Of a DNA stretch of 64,000 bases, positions 25,603-35,736 are shown in pieces. The DNA is from Hyphomonadaceae bacterium (GTDB lineage Bacteria; Pseudomonadota; Alphaproteobacteria; Caulobacterales; Aquidulcibacteraceae). The stretch covers positions 1 to 64,000 of the forward strand of contig JAIELK010000027.1 of NCBI GenBank assembly GCA_019753175.1, given 5' to 3'. Position 1 is the stretch's first letter, and every line of letters begins with the position of its first letter. The translations under genes and the position numbers were made by a program. Below the pieces are notes generated by a model. The model worked only from the letters and a program-made list of their open reading frames with translations. It did no database searches and had not been told where the DNA came from.

Positions 25603-26622
25603 TCAAACCGGCGATCCCACGTCCCGCCATGCCGCGTGGCTGCCGAGAGTGCGCGCTTCATAGACCCCGCGCGCGACCGCGCGCGCGAGGCAATCAGCGG
25701 CGAGCGCGCCGAACCGCGCGATCGAAAGCGCGCGCGGTTCCGGCGTCGACCGCTGCGCTGTGGCCAGCGTGTAGACAACATCGCCGTCAAACGGCGCAAA
25801 CACCGGGCGGATCGCACGCGCAAGGCCCGCGCTCGCCATCTGCGCCACGCGCTTGGCCTCGGCAGGCGTCAAGTCCGCGTCGGTGGCGACGCAGGCGATG
25901 GTTGTGTTGGCGCGCGGTTGCGGATTGAATTTGGCGCCAGACCAATCTTCGGCATCGACAACGCCCGTGTCCGGCTTGATGTTTCCGAACTCGCCGCCGA
26001 TCTCGAACGCGTGCGCCCAGAATGCGCGCGATCCCGGCATCGTCGTTGAGCCCCAGCAGTTCACGCAAGCGAGTGCGGCGACAGTGAAGCCGTCGTGCGA
26101 CACGATCGATGCGCTGCCCTGCCCGCCTTTCAGCGCACCGGCGAGCGCGCCCAGTCCAGCGCCGGAATTGCCGAGCGCAACCGCGCGCGCGCGCGCGGCG
26201 TAGGCGCGCCGGCCAAGCGCGGCGTAAGGCGGCTGATCGCCCCAGGCTTTGTCGCCGCCATTGGCGAGATCATAGAGGATCGCGGCGGGCACGACGGGCG
26301 AGCGCGGCGTCCCCGGCCGGTCGACAAGCCCAAATCCCCTGCCCTCCGCGCCCATCGCCGCGACCACGCCATCGGCAGCGGCGAGGCCATAGACCGAGCC
26401 GCCGGCGAGCACGACCGCGTCAACGGCATCGACCAGATTCTCTGGCGCCAGCGCATCGCTCTCGCGGGTCCCCGGTCCGCCGCCACGGACATCGACGGCG
26501 CAGACCGCGCGCGCATCCGGAACGATCACGGTGACGCCGGTCAGGGCCGCAACGTCCTCAGCGCAGCCTATGGACAAACCGGCCACGTCACACAAAGAAT
26601 TGTTCGGGCCGGGACGCGCCAT
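25603..26622 (-). CDS. P1-family peptidase (DmpA/NylC-like N-terminal nucleophile hydrolase)
   Basis: 339 residues from ATG 26622; the frame extends upstream but without family similarity. The DmpA/NylC fold is seen in NSLCDVAGLSIGCAED, VRGGGPGTRESDAL, AVVLAGGSVYGLAAADGV and NSGAGLGALAG. The autocleavage site is likely Asn 239-Thr 240 in PRANTTIACVATDA, matching the Asn-Thr pair of NylC, so Thr 240 would be the new N-terminal nucleophile of the beta subunit. Such enzymes hydrolyse short peptides or amides of unusual amino acids. It is divergent from the gamma-glutamyltransferase gene, with start codons only about 50 bases apart. Confidence 0.92.
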   Translation of the reverse strand: MARPGPNNSLCDVAGLSIGCAEDVAALTGVTVIVPDARAVCAVDVRGGGPGTRESDALAPENLVDAVDAVVLAGGSVYGLAAADGVVAAMGAEGRGFGLVDRPGTPRSPVVPAAILYDLANGGDKAWGDQPPYAALGRRAYAARARAVALGNSGAGLGALAGALKGGQGSASIVSHDGFTVAALACVNCWGSTTMPGSRAFWAHAFEIGGEFGNIKPDTGVVDAEDWSGAKFNPQPRANTTIACVATDADLTPAEAKRVAQMASAGLARAIRPVFAPFDGDVVYTLATAQRSTPEPRALSIARFGALAADCLARAVARGVYEARTLGSHAAWRDVGSPV

Positions 26623-26670
26623 GGGCAAGTGTTCCACTGCTAGTGCTGCTCTGGGGTAGAAAGCGTCTCG

Positions 26671-28428
26671 ATGTTTGACAAGCGATCCCTTTGCCGGCTC
26701 GGCGCGGCCTTGGCCGCTCTTGCGCTGACGGCGTGCGCGACGGCGACAGCGCCCACGCCATCTCCGCCGCGCGGTGAAGCTATGGCCGCAGCGGCGAATC
26801 CGCACGCGGTAGAGGCAGCGCTCGAAATTCTACGCGAGGGCGGCTCGGCAGTCGATGCGGCGATTGCCGCCGAGGCCGTGTTGGGTCTGGTCGAACCGCA
26901 ATCGTCCGGCATCGGCGGCGGCGGCTTTCTTTTGAGCTACGACGCCGAGACCGAGCGCATCGTCGGCTATGACGGGCGCGAGCGCGCGCCGGCGGGCGCT
27001 TCGCCCACACTGTTTCTCGACGCGCGCGGACGGCCGATGTCATTCCTGGATGCGCAAGCCAGCGGGCTTTCCATCGGCGCGCCGTCGCTGATCGCGATGC
27101 TGAAGCTGGCGCACGACGATCACGGACGTCTGCCGTGGGCGCGGCTATTCGAGCCGGCGATCCGATTGGCGGAGAATGGCTTCGCGGTTTCGCCGCGGCT
27201 CGCGCGTCTGATCGCATTGGCGGGAGAGCGCGGACGGTTGCGCGCCGACTTCGTCACCCGCGCGTATTTCTTCAATCGCGACGGCACGCCGCTGCAAGTT
27301 GGGCAGATGCTGCGTAACCCGGAGTACGCGGCGACGCTGCGCGCTATCGCCGAGCAAGGCCCGGCTGCGTTACAACAGGGGCCAATCGCGGACGCCATCG
27401 TCGCGGCGGCCCAACGCGGCCCGCGCGGCGGCACGCTCACGCACGCGGATCTGCGCGCCGTATCGCCACGCCGTCTTGAGCCGGTGTGCGGCACATTTCG
27501 CGTCTATCGCGTCTGCACCACACCTGCGCCCAGCTCCGGCAACGCCGTGCTCGCGGTCCTCGGCCTTTACGAACGCGCCCGACCGCATCCCGAGGGCGCA
27601 ACCAACATCGACGATTGGGCGGCGTTTCTCTGGTCGAGCCGGCTCGCCTACGCCGATCGCGACCATTACATGGCTGACGACCAGTTCGTTCCTGTGCCGA
27701 CGCAGGAGCTCGTCGCCCCGGGCTATCTCGATGAGCGCGCCCGGCAGATCGACCTCGCGCGCGCGCCGCTTGCGACACCGCCGGGAATGCCGGCTGGGCC
27801 CGAGCTGTTCGAGCGCTGGGGACGCGATGTCGGCGACGACGCCGGCACAACTCATCTCTCCATCGTCGATGCGTGGGGCGACGCGGCTGCGCTCACGGCG
27901 ACCGTTGAATCCGCCTTCGGTTCGCAGCGCATGGCGGCGGGCTTTCTGCTCAACAATCAGCTGACCGACTTCTCCTTTCAACCCGCGCGCAACGGCCGCC
28001 CGGTCGCCAACGCGGTCGCGCCCGGTAAGGCGCCGCGGTCGTCGATGTCGCCGACCATCGTCACCGATCGCGACGGCGAACTCGTGCTGGTGATCGGCTC
28101 GCCCGGCGGTTCGGCGATCATCGGCTACGTGGCGCGCGCAACGATCGGCATCCTCGATTGGAACCTCCCCGTCCAGGATGCGCTGGCGATCGGCAACGCC
28201 ACTGCCCGCGAGGCGCCGGCGCGGGTCGAGAGTCAGTCAATCCCCGCCGGCGTCGTGGACGGTCTGCGCGCGCGCGGATGGGACATTCAAGACAGCGCCG
28301 CCGAAGTCAGCGGCCTGCATGCTATCCGCGTGCGCGCCGAGGGGCTGGAGGGCGGCGCCGATCCGCGGCGCGAAGGCGTCGTCGGACACGTGCCGGCGCC
28401 GGCGCCCGCAATAGCGCCACCGCGCTGA
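26671..28428 (+). CDS. ggt: Gamma-glutamyltransferase (lipoprotein form)
   Basis: 585 residues. A lipobox LTAC at about residue 17-20 suggests a lipid-anchored periplasmic enzyme, unlike the simply secreted E. coli protein. The proenzyme motif GTTHLSIVD places the self-cleavage nucleophile at Thr 393. Other conserved blocks are GGSAVDAAIAAEAVLGLVEPQSSGIGGGGF, YDGRERAP and KAPRSSMSPTIV. It cleaves gamma-glutamyl bonds of glutathione or peptides. The next gene is an AbgT-type transporter, so the pair may salvage glutamyl compounds; that link is inference. Confidence 0.96.
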   Translation: MFDKRSLCRLGAALAALALTACATATAPTPSPPRGEAMAAAANPHAVEAALEILREGGSAVDAAIAAEAVLGLVEPQSSGIGGGGFLLSYDAETERIVGYDGRERAPAGASPTLFLDARGRPMSFLDAQASGLSIGAPSLIAMLKLAHDDHGRLPWARLFEPAIRLAENGFAVSPRLARLIALAGERGRLRADFVTRAYFFNRDGTPLQVGQMLRNPEYAATLRAIAEQGPAALQQGPIADAIVAAAQRGPRGGTLTHADLRAVSPRRLEPVCGTFRVYRVCTTPAPSSGNAVLAVLGLYERARPHPEGATNIDDWAAFLWSSRLAYADRDHYMADDQFVPVPTQELVAPGYLDERARQIDLARAPLATPPGMPAGPELFERWGRDVGDDAGTTHLSIVDAWGDAAALTATVESAFGSQRMAAGFLLNNQLTDFSFQPARNGRPVANAVAPGKAPRSSMSPTIVTDRDGELVLVIGSPGGSAIIGYVARATIGILDWNLPVQDALAIGNATAREAPARVESQSIPAGVVDGLRARGWDIQDSAAEVSGLHAIRVRAEGLEGGADPRREGVVGHVPAPAPAIAPPR

Positions 28429-28536
28429 TCATTGCCAAGCGCTATGGCAGTTATCATGCCTGAACGTTATGCACGTCCAGAGTCCTGGTGGATGAGCAAA
28501 CCGTAGGGAGGCGCGCGTCGAGCGCGGCGGGAACAG

Positions 28537-30123
28537 ATGAGCACAGAAGCGACGGCGAACAACAGACCCGGCGGGTTCCTGGGCTGGATCGAACGGGCGG
28601 GCAACAAGCTGCCCGATCCGGTCTTCATCTTCTTCTGGCTGATCGGCATCCTGATCATCGGTTCGGCGATCGCGGCTGCGTTTGGCTACTCGGCACCTCA
28701 TCCGACGGAGACCCAAGAAGATGGCTCGCCCGTTATCATCACGGCGGCGAGCATTCTATCGCCCGACAATATCCGCCGTCTCTGGGTCGACATGCCAGAG
28801 ACGTTTACGCACTTCCATCCACTGGGTTACGTGCTCGTCGTGATGCTGGGTGCGGGCGTCGCTGAGCGTTCAGGGCTCTTCGCCGCGTCGATGCGCGCCG
28901 GCGTGCGCGACGCGCCGAAGTTTCTGCTGACGCCGGCCGTCGCTTTCGTCGGCATGATGGGCAACCTCGCCGCCGATGCGGCCTATGTCGTGCTCATCCC
29001 GCTGGCGGGCGTTCTATACGCCTCGGCCGGACGCCACCCGATCGCCGGCATCGCCGCTGCGTTTGCCGGCGTCTCCGGGGGTTTCTCGGCGAACCTCCTC
29101 CCTGGACAACTCGACGCGTTGTTATTCGGCATCACCGAAACAGCCGTCGAGCAGATCGTTCCCACATGGGACGCCAACATCGCCGGCAATTGGTTCTTCA
29201 TCGCCGCGATGCTGATCGTGTTCCTTCCGGTGATCTGGTTCGTCACCGATGTCATTATCGAGCCGCGCCTGAAGAAATTCAGCGCGCCCGACGGCGAAGC
29301 CATGAACAATCTCGGCGACGCCAATGCGCCTTTGACTGCTGCGGAGAAGAAAGGTCTCGGGCGCGCCGGCATTGCGTTGTTACTGGTTGTGGCGCTGTGG
29401 ACGTTTTTCACGCTTGGGCCGGGCACGCCGCTGATCGACGAAGACGCGGCGACGCCTGAAGGACGGCTGACGCCCTTCTATCAATCGCTGGTCGCCGGTT
29501 TCTTTGTGCTCTTCCTGGCCGCGGGCTGGGTTTACGGCGCCGCCGTCGGCACGGTGAAGAACCATCGCGATGCGGTGAAGATGATGGCCGGCGCGATGGG
29601 CGACCTTGCCTATTATCTCGTGTTGGCATTTGCTGCCGCGCACTTCGTGGCGATGTTCAACTGGTCCAACCTCGGACTCATTTTCGCGGTGCAAGGGGCC
29701 AGCGCGATCGAACACTCCGGCCTGCCGATGCCGGCGCTGCTGGCGCTGATCGTCGTGTTCGCTGCGGCGATCAACCTGCTGATCGGCTCGGCGAGCGCGA
29801 AATGGGCGCTGATGGCGCCGGTGCTGGTGCCGATGATGATGCTGCTAGGCGTCTCGCCAGAGATGACGACAGCGGCCTATCGCGTCGGCGACGGCGCCAC
29901 CAACATCATCACGCCGCTAATGGTCTATTTCCCGCTGGTGCTGACTTTCTGCCAGCGCTGGTGCAAGGACTTCGGCCTCGGCAGTCTGACCGCGACCATG
30001 CTGCCGTTCTCGATCTGGATCTTGATCACCGGCATCGCGCTGACGTTTGCGTGGGTTTATCTTGGACTCCCCCCGGGGCCTGGCGCGACCGTCGAGTACA
30101 CTCTGCCGACCGCGACGCCTTAA
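28537..30123 (+). CDS. AbgT-family transporter (p-aminobenzoyl-glutamate type)
   Basis: 528 residues with about 12 membrane helices. AbgT-family features are clear: GGFLGWIERAGNKLPDPVFIFF at the N-terminus, VLVVMLGAGVAERSGLFAASMR, GGFSANLLPGQLDALLFGITE and the late SASAKWALMAPVLVPMMMLLG with YRVGDGATNIITP. Family members import p-aminobenzoyl-glutamate or export antifolates; which applies here cannot be told. It is read in the same direction as ggt, about 110 bases downstream. Its last codons overlap the tail of the convergent histidine kinase gene. Confidence 0.95.
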   Translation: MSTEATANNRPGGFLGWIERAGNKLPDPVFIFFWLIGILIIGSAIAAAFGYSAPHPTETQEDGSPVIITAASILSPDNIRRLWVDMPETFTHFHPLGYVLVVMLGAGVAERSGLFAASMRAGVRDAPKFLLTPAVAFVGMMGNLAADAAYVVLIPLAGVLYASAGRHPIAGIAAAFAGVSGGFSANLLPGQLDALLFGITETAVEQIVPTWDANIAGNWFFIAAMLIVFLPVIWFVTDVIIEPRLKKFSAPDGEAMNNLGDANAPLTAAEKKGLGRAGIALLLVVALWTFFTLGPGTPLIDEDAATPEGRLTPFYQSLVAGFFVLFLAAGWVYGAAVGTVKNHRDAVKMMAGAMGDLAYYLVLAFAAAHFVAMFNWSNLGLIFAVQGASAIEHSGLPMPALLALIVVFAAAINLLIGSASAKWALMAPVLVPMMMLLGVSPEMTTAAYRVGDGATNIITPLMVYFPLVLTFCQRWCKDFGLGSLTATMLPFSIWILITGIALTFAWVYLGLPPGPGATVEYTLPTATP

Positions 30124-31562
30124 GCCGCCGGTAGGGTCACCCGGAACGTCGAGCCCTCCGCGCCGGTGCGGGTCAGCTGGAGTTCGCCGCCCATGGCGCG
30201 CGTCAGCTCGCGTGCGATGGCGAGCCCGAGCCCAGCGCCGCCGGCTTCGGGCGCGGCTGACACGAACGGCTCGAACAGCCGCGCGCGCAGTTCCGGACGG
30301 ACGCCAGGTCCGCGATCGATCACCTCGATCTCGCAGCGGCCCTCCACGCGGATGGCGCGGACCACCAACACCTTGTCGCTGCGCGTGTGCTCCTTCATCG
30401 CCTGGCCTGCATTGCGCACGAGATTAACGAGCACGCGGTGCAGCTGATCGGGATCGGCGATGGCGCCGAGATTGGGCTCGATCTCCAGCCGGTAATCAAT
30501 GCCGCCAAAAGCGATCATCGCCTCCGCCACCGCTTCTTCGGCGACCTCGTACACCGACACGCGCTGCAGCGCCGGCGGCTGTTCGTCCGCGCGGCCGTAC
30601 TTGAGCGTCGAGGCGGCAAGACCGGCGGCGCGGTCTATCGTCCGTTCCAGGCGCGCCGCCAACTGCCGCACAGTTGGATCTTCCGACTTCGCCAGCCGAT
30701 CGGCCACTAATTGCGCCGTCGATAACATGTTGCGAAGATCGTGGCCGATGCGCGCGACGGCGGCGCCGAGCGCGGCAAGCCGCTCCTTTTGCCGCAACGC
30801 GTTGCGCACCTGTTCGGCCATGTCGGCCGCGGCGCGCTGCGCGCGCCCAATCTCATCGCCGCGGCGGCTGCGCGCAAACGCGATCGAGACGTCTTCCGGC
30901 TTGTCTCGGAATCGCTCGATAGCTTCCGTGAGCTCGCGCATCGGGCCCACGAAAGCGAACGTCAGCGCGATGTAGAGCAGCGCCCCGGCGGCAATCAAAA
31001 CGCCAAGCGACACACGGGCAAAGCGCTCGGCGAACCGCTGAAGCGCACGCTTCAGCGGCGCCTCGTTGAGCACGATTTCAATGTATTCGCCGCTCTCGAA
31101 GCGTGGCTCGGCGATCACCCGCAACACACGTCCCTCCGGCGCGAACAAAGTTTCGACCGCCCATCGGAAGCGCCGCATCGCGGCGGCCCCGCGGTAGTCG
31201 TAAACGGTCAACTCCTCGGTCAGGCCGGCGGTTGGGCTCTCAAGCAAAAGAATGCGCTCACCCTCTCGCTGCATGGCAACCCGCAGCACCTCGGCGTTCA
31301 CCAGCAGCTCCTCCTCCAAGGACTGCGTGATCTCCATGTCCGGCGAGACCTCAAGGGCCAGCGACGCCACCTGTGCGAGGTTGATGCGTTCCCGCAGCCA
31401 GGACTCATGGAAGCCCGAAAGCGCCGGCGCGAACACGAAGAGCTCCGCGGCCACGACCGCAAGCGCCATCAGCCCGAGCAGCCGCCCCGCGAGGCTGTCG
31501 GCAAACGCCCGCCACCGGCCCAGAAGGCGGCGCGGGTCGGCGGGGTGGAGTGTCACGCTCAT
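30120..31562 (-). CDS. Sensor histidine kinase
   Basis: 480 residues. Membrane helices at about 27-48 and 184-206 enclose a periplasmic sensor of about 135 residues. A HAMP linker ([15 protein letters not shown]) leads to the dimerisation domain with the phospho-acceptor His in [11 protein letters not shown]. The ATP-binding domain shows N-box [13 protein letters not shown]1 VIDRGPGV, F-box LFEPFVSA and G2 [18 protein letters not shown]. No response regulator gene adjoins it, so it is an orphan here. It is divergent from rpmH. Its stimulus is unknown. Confidence 0.94.
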   Translation of the reverse strand: MSVTLHPADPRRLLGRWRAFADSLAGRLLGLMALAVVAAELFVFAPALSGFHESWLRERINLAQVASLALEVSPDMEITQSLEEELLVNAEVLRVAMQREGERILLLESPTAGLTEELTVYDYRGAAAMRRFRWAVETLFAPEGRVLRVIAEPRFESGEYIEIVLNEAPLKRALQRFAERFARVSLGVLIAAGALLYIALTFAFVGPMRELTEAIERFRDKPEDVSIAFARSRRGDEIGRAQRAAADMAEQVRNALRQKERLAALGAAVARIGHDLRNMLSTAQLVADRLAKSEDPTVRQLAARLERTIDRAAGLAASTLKYGRADEQPPALQRVSVYEVAEEAVAEAMIAFGGIDYRLEIEPNLGAIADPDQLHRVLVNLVRNAGQAMKEHTRSDKVLVVRAIRVEGRCEIEVIDRGPGVRPELRARLFEPFVSAAPEAGGAGLGLAIARELTRAMGGELQLTRTGAEGSTFRVTLPAA

Positions 31563-31673
31563 CGCCCTGCTTGCATAGACGAGCCAGGGCTAATCGTCGC
31601 CGAACAGCTTGACCACACCGCAGCGCTCCTGTATGCGCCCGCCTTCGTTTTCTTTCCTGCAGAGCTTTCCTTC

Positions 31674-31814
31674 GTGAGCACCAAGCGGACCTATCAGCCC
31701 AGCCGACTCGTCCGGAAGCGCCGTCACGGCTTCCGAGCGCGCATGGCGACCAAGGGCGGTCAGAAGGTTCTGTCCCGCCGCCGGGCCAAGGGACGCAAGC
31801 GCCTTTCGGCCTAA
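31674..31814 (+). CDS. rpmH: 50S ribosomal protein L34
   Basis: 46 residues starting at GTG 31674: [20 protein letters not shown], then [25 protein letters not shown], an unmistakable bL34. It is usually the first gene of the rpmH-rnpA-yidC block, as here. The short basic protein binds 23S rRNA in the large subunit. It is hidden within a longer antisense frame of the histidine kinase gene region and is easily missed. Confidence 0.98.
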   Translation: MSTKRTYQPSRLVRKRRHGFRARMATKGGQKVLSRRRAKGRKRLSA

Positions 31815-31840
31815 AGCCCCGGGCGCATCGGCCGGAGTCG

Positions 31841-32257
31841 ATGTCTCCACCCAATACCGTCGAGCGACTAAGAAAGCGGTCCCAATTCTTATTGGTTCGG
31901 AACGGCTATCGCGCCGTCCGCCCGACTGTGCTGATCGAGGCGCGCCAGCGTGCGCCGGATGGCCCGATCGGGCTCGGCTTTACCGCCAGCAGCAAGATCG
32001 GCGGTGCGGTCGTCCGAAACCGGGCCAAGCGCAGGCTGCGGGAAGCCGCCCGCCAGGCGCTGCCAGAGTTCGGCCAGGCTGGGGTCGACTACGTCTTTGT
32101 CGCACGCCGAGGCACGCCTGACGCGGCCTGGGACGCCTTGCTTGACGATGTGAGAAACGCACTGATAAGGCTCCGCGCCGAATTGGCGGAAGGACGCGCG
32201 GAAAGGGCCCCTTGGCCCAGGTCAAAGCGGCCGAGCCCTCCCAAAGAAAGCGAATAG
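31841..32257 (+). CDS. rnpA: Ribonuclease P protein component
   Basis: 138 residues. The RnpA fold is clear from LRKRSQFLLVRNGYRA, GLGFTASSKIGGAVVRNRAKRRLREAAR (the RNR motif that contacts RNase P RNA) and the later DYVFVARRGT. The C-terminus is a basic, Pro-rich extension. It assists the catalytic RNA in trimming tRNA 5' ends. It lies 26 bases after rpmH and 4 bases before yidC, so the three are most likely one transcript; a yidD gene, often found at this point, is absent. Confidence 0.97.
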   Translation: MSPPNTVERLRKRSQFLLVRNGYRAVRPTVLIEARQRAPDGPIGLGFTASSKIGGAVVRNRAKRRLREAARQALPEFGQAGVDYVFVARRGTPDAAWDALLDDVRNALIRLRAELAEGRAERAPWPRSKRPSPPKESE

Positions 32258-32261
32258 AGCG

Positions 32262-34148
32262 ATGCAGCCACCCGGCGGCCCAAGCCCGGTCGACACCCGC
32301 AACGTCATCCTCGCGATCGTTCTGTCGATGGCGATCTTTTTCGGCTTCGAGTTCTTCTTCAACGGGCCGGCGCGCGAGCAGTTGCAGCGCGAACGCGCGG
32401 AAGCGTCTGAGCAGATCGCGGGCTCACAGACCGCGAGCGGCGGCGCGGACGCGGCGGAGACAGCGCCAGCGGGACCGGCGCCGCGCGAACAGCTGCTCGC
32501 TCAGAGCGCATCAACGCGCCTGGTGATCGATACCCAGGCCGTCGACGGTTCGATTGCGCTGGAAGGCGCGCGTCTCGACGACCTGAATTTGCGCCGTCAT
32601 CGACGCGCGGTCGACCCGACAAGTCCTGAGGTTACGCTGCTCTCGCCCATCGCATCCAGTTATGGGCATGACGCCTTTTTCGGCTGGGAGCTGCAGTCCG
32701 GAGCCGACACCTCGACCCTCGCGGACGCCTTCAGCCGCTGGCAAGCCGAGGCCGGCGCGCGTCTGACGCCTGAAACCCCGATCACGCTCACGCTGCAAGC
32801 TGGACCCAACCTCAGCATTGAGCGCACCATCGCGGTCGACGCCGACTACATGTTCACGATCACCGACGTGGTGCGGAACGCGAGCGAGCAAGCGGTCTCG
32901 GTCCGTCCGTTCGGCGTTGTGCGTCGTCAGGGCATGCCGGAGGACTACAAGTACAACGCCATCGTTCATCAGGGACTTGTGGGCGCATTCGGCCCTAACA
33001 ACAATCTCCGGCAAGTGAACTTCCGCGCCGCCGACAATCACGTGCGCGATCGCGGGCGAGGCCGCGTGGGCGAGAGCGAGCGGATCGAAGATCTTCAGGG
33101 GCAAGGCGGCTGGTTCGGCATCACTGACCATTATTGGCTCACCGCGATCATCCCCGACCAGCAAGAGCGCCTCACCGCTTTTTACGATGCCCGCAGCGAG
33201 GGCGCGACCAACGATTACCGCGCTGCTTATCGCGGCCAATGGCGCGAGGTCGCCGCCGACGGCAGCGTCACCTACACGCAGCGGCTGTTCGCCGGCGCCA
33301 AACGCTATGAGCTGCTTCGCGATTATCAGCGCGAGCTTTCGATTCCGCGCTTCGATGACGCGATCGATTGGGGCAATTTCTGGTTTTTGACCCGCCCCTT
33401 CTACCAATGGCTGTTGCACCCCTTGGCGATCCTGTTCGGAGGCTGGGGCATCGCGTTCAATTTCGGGCTGGCGATCCTCGCCTCCACCATTGTCATCAAG
33501 CTGCTGTTGTTCCCGCTCGTCTATCAATCGTTCAAGGCCATGGCGAAGATGCGTGGCTTGGCCCCGAAGATGAAGGAGCTGCAGGAGCGCTATGCCGCGG
33601 ACAAGCAGCGCCAGCAGCAGGAAATCCTCAAGTTGTACCAAACGGAGAAGGTGAACCCAGTCGCGGGCTGCGTTCCCATCCTTCTCCAGATTCCGGTCTT
33701 CTACGCGCTCTACAAAACGCTAACCGTCACTATCGGGATGCGTCACGAACCGTTCGTCGGCTGGATCAACGATCTGTCCGCGCGTGACCCCACCTCGATC
33801 TTCAATTTGTTCGGTCTGCTGCCCTTCGATCCAGGCGCCATCCCCTTGATCGGACCCATGCTGCTGATCGGCATCTGGCCGATCCTCTACGGCATCTCGA
33901 TGTGGGCTCTGCAGGCGCTGTCGCCACCGCCGACCGATCAAATCCAGGCGCAGATCTTCAAGCTGCTGCCGATCTTGTTCACCTTCATGTTCGCGGCGTT
34001 CCCGGCTGGCCTCGTGATCTACTGGACCTGGTCCAACACGCTGTCGATGCTGCAGCAATACGTGATCATGCGACGACAAGGCGTGGAGACCGAACTCGAC
34101 AAGTTCCTCGCCAAACGCCTTGCCCGACAACCGACGGCGGCGGAGTGA
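32262..34148 (+). CDS. yidC: Membrane protein insertase YidC
   Basis: 628 residues. An N-terminal signal-anchor ([20 protein letters not shown]) is followed by the large periplasmic beta domain, with [11 protein letters not shown] and YEVLRDY-like blocks, and five C-terminal helices starting near [26 protein letters not shown]. The conserved Arg region of the hydrophilic groove lies around [20 protein letters not shown]. It inserts and folds inner-membrane proteins with or without SecYEG. Its stop overlaps the start of engB by four bases. Confidence 0.97.
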   Translation: MQPPGGPSPVDTRNVILAIVLSMAIFFGFEFFFNGPAREQLQRERAEASEQIAGSQTASGGADAAETAPAGPAPREQLLAQSASTRLVIDTQAVDGSIALEGARLDDLNLRRHRRAVDPTSPEVTLLSPIASSYGHDAFFGWELQSGADTSTLADAFSRWQAEAGARLTPETPITLTLQAGPNLSIERTIAVDADYMFTITDVVRNASEQAVSVRPFGVVRRQGMPEDYKYNAIVHQGLVGAFGPNNNLRQVNFRAADNHVRDRGRGRVGESERIEDLQGQGGWFGITDHYWLTAIIPDQQERLTAFYDARSEGATNDYRAAYRGQWREVAADGSVTYTQRLFAGAKRYELLRDYQRELSIPRFDDAIDWGNFWFLTRPFYQWLLHPLAILFGGWGIAFNFGLAILASTIVIKLLLFPLVYQSFKAMAKMRGLAPKMKELQERYAADKQRQQQEILKLYQTEKVNPVAGCVPILLQIPVFYALYKTLTVTIGMRHEPFVGWINDLSARDPTSIFNLFGLLPFDPGAIPLIGPMLLIGIWPILYGISMWALQALSPPPTDQIQAQIFKLLPILFTFMFAAFPAGLVIYWTWSNTLSMLQQYVIMRRQGVETELDKFLAKRLARQPTAAE

Positions 34149-34807
34149 ACGGAGCCCCGACTGCCGATGCCATTGAAGCAGGCCGGCTTCTGTTCGCTGG
34201 CCCGATTGCGTTCGAGCTGGGCGTTGCGCGCATGGACCAACTGCCGCAAGGCAACCTGCCGGAAGTGGCGATCGCGGGCCGCTCCAATGTCGGCAAATCG
34301 AGCCTGATCAACGCATTGTGCGGGCGCAAGGCGTTGGCGCGCGCTTCGGTTGAACCTGGCCGCACGCGCGAACTCAACTTCTTCCGCATGGGCGATCGCA
34401 TGCGCCTCGTCGACATGCCGGGCTATGGCTACGCCAAGGCACCCAAGGCCGAAATCGCGCGTTGGACAGGGTTGGTGCGCGACTATCTGCGCGGCCGCCA
34501 ACCGCTCAAGCGCGTCGTGCTGCTGATCGATTCGCGCCATGGGCTCAAGCCGCATGACGTTGAAGTCATGGACGCGCTTGACGTGGCGGCTGTGAGTTAT
34601 CAGATCGTTCTGACGAAAACCGATAAGGTCAAACCGAGCGACCTTGCCGCCTGCGAAGCGGCGACGCATGCCGCACTGAAGAAGCGGCCAGCGGCGCATC
34701 CGATGATAATCCCCACCTCCTCAGAAACGGGCGCCGGTATCGAGTATCTGAGGGCTGAGATCGCGGCCTTGGCGTTGCCGCAAGAACCCCCTAGACAACC
34801 GGCGTGA
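34145..34807 (+). CDS. engB: Ribosome biogenesis GTP-binding protein EngB/YsxC/YihA
   Basis: 220 residues from GTG 34145, which overlaps the yidC stop (GTGA); the frame extends upstream but only inside yidC. G motifs are complete: G1 [11 protein letters not shown]2 region [10 protein letters not shown]3 DMPGYGYA, G4 LTKTDKV and G5 SSETGAG. This small GTPase is needed for 50S subunit maturation. The argB start overlaps its stop by four bases, so yidC, engB and argB are translationally coupled. Confidence 0.97.
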   Translation: MNGAPTADAIEAGRLLFAGPIAFELGVARMDQLPQGNLPEVAIAGRSNVGKSSLINALCGRKALARASVEPGRTRELNFFRMGDRMRLVDMPGYGYAKAPKAEIARWTGLVRDYLRGRQPLKRVVLLIDSRHGLKPHDVEVMDALDVAAVSYQIVLTKTDKVKPSDLAACEAATHAALKKRPAAHPMIIPTSSETGAGIEYLRAEIAALALPQEPPRQPA

Positions 34808-35736
34808 GCAAGCTTCCGCCCAAGAGCCGGATCGCGGTGTTGGAACAAGGTCTGGCCCAGGCCAAGACCCTGGCTGAAGCGCTGCCCTTCATTCAAATCT
34901 ACGATCGCGAGACTGTCGTTGTGAAATACGGTGGCCACGCCATGGGCGACACCGAGACGGCGCGTCGTTTCGCTGCTGACATCGTTTTGCTGAAGCTCGT
35001 CGGCATTCACCCGGTCATCGTCCATGGCGGCGGCCCGCAGATCAGCCGCATGCTCGATCGCGCCGGTGTGAAATCACAATTCGTCGATGGGTTGCGCGTG
35101 ACCGACGCCGAGACCATGGAGGTCGCCGAAATGGTGCTCTCCGGTAGCGTCAACAAGGAGCTTGCGCATCAAATCACCGCCGCGGGCCGCGAGGCGGACG
35201 TGCGGGGCGTTGGCCTTTCCGGCAAGGATGCGCGCCTCATCACCGTCGAACGCGCCGTGCGCACGCGCAAAGACCCCGACAGCATGATCGAACAAGTCGT
35301 TGACCTGGGTTATGTCGGCGAGCCATCGGACGTGGATCCGACGCTGATCCAAGCGCTGATCAACGCCCCGGAAGACTACATCCCGGTGATTGCGCCGATC
35401 GGCGTGGCTGAAGACGGAAACACCTACAACATCAACGCCGACACGGCCGCCGGGGCGATCGCCAAGGCGCTTTCGGCGAAGCGTTTTCTGCTGCTCTCGG
35501 ATGTGCCCGGCGTGCTCGACGCCGACGGCGAACTGATCCGCGAAATGTCAGTCGCCGACGCCCGCAAAGCCATTGCCGACGGCGTCGCGACCGGGGGCAT
35601 GATTCCGAAGCTTGAAACCTGCATCGCCGCCCTCGACAACGGCGTCGAAGCGGCGGTCATTCTCGACGGGCGTACGCCGCATGTGTTGTTGATGGAATTG
35701 TTCACCGAACATGGCGCTGGCACGCTCATTCATTAA
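34804..35736 (+). CDS. argB: Acetylglutamate kinase
   Basis: 310 residues from GTG 34804. Amino-acid-kinase features are [11 protein letters not shown] at the N-terminus, [14 protein letters not shown] for ATP/glutamate binding, and [16 protein letters not shown] and GMIPKLE near the C-terminus. It phosphorylates N-acetylglutamate in arginine synthesis. The N-terminal extension before the kinase core is typical of arginine-inhibited hexameric forms, so feedback control by arginine is likely. Its last 26 bases overlap the DUF1036 gene. Confidence 0.97.
   Translation: MSKLPPKSRIAVLEQGLAQAKTLAEALPFIQIYDRETVVVKYGGHAMGDTETARRFAADIVLLKLVGIHPVIVHGGGPQISRMLDRAGVKSQFVDGLRVTDAETMEVAEMVLSGSVNKELAHQITAAGREADVRGVGLSGKDARLITVERAVRTRKDPDSMIEQVVDLGYVGEPSDVDPTLIQALINAPEDYIPVIAPIGVAEDGNTYNINADTAAGAIAKALSAKRFLLLSDVPGVLDADGELIREMSVADARKAIADGVATGGMIPKLETCIAALDNGVEAAVILDGRTPHVLLMELFTEHGAGTLIH

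Noticed and set aside
30741-31673. Long plus-strand frame ahead of rpmH
   Set aside because: Antisense to the histidine kinase; only its last 46 codons, from GTG 31674, are a real gene (rpmH).
32511-33641. 376-codon minus-strand frame
   Set aside because: Lies opposite yidC, which is certain; the product has no recognisable domain.
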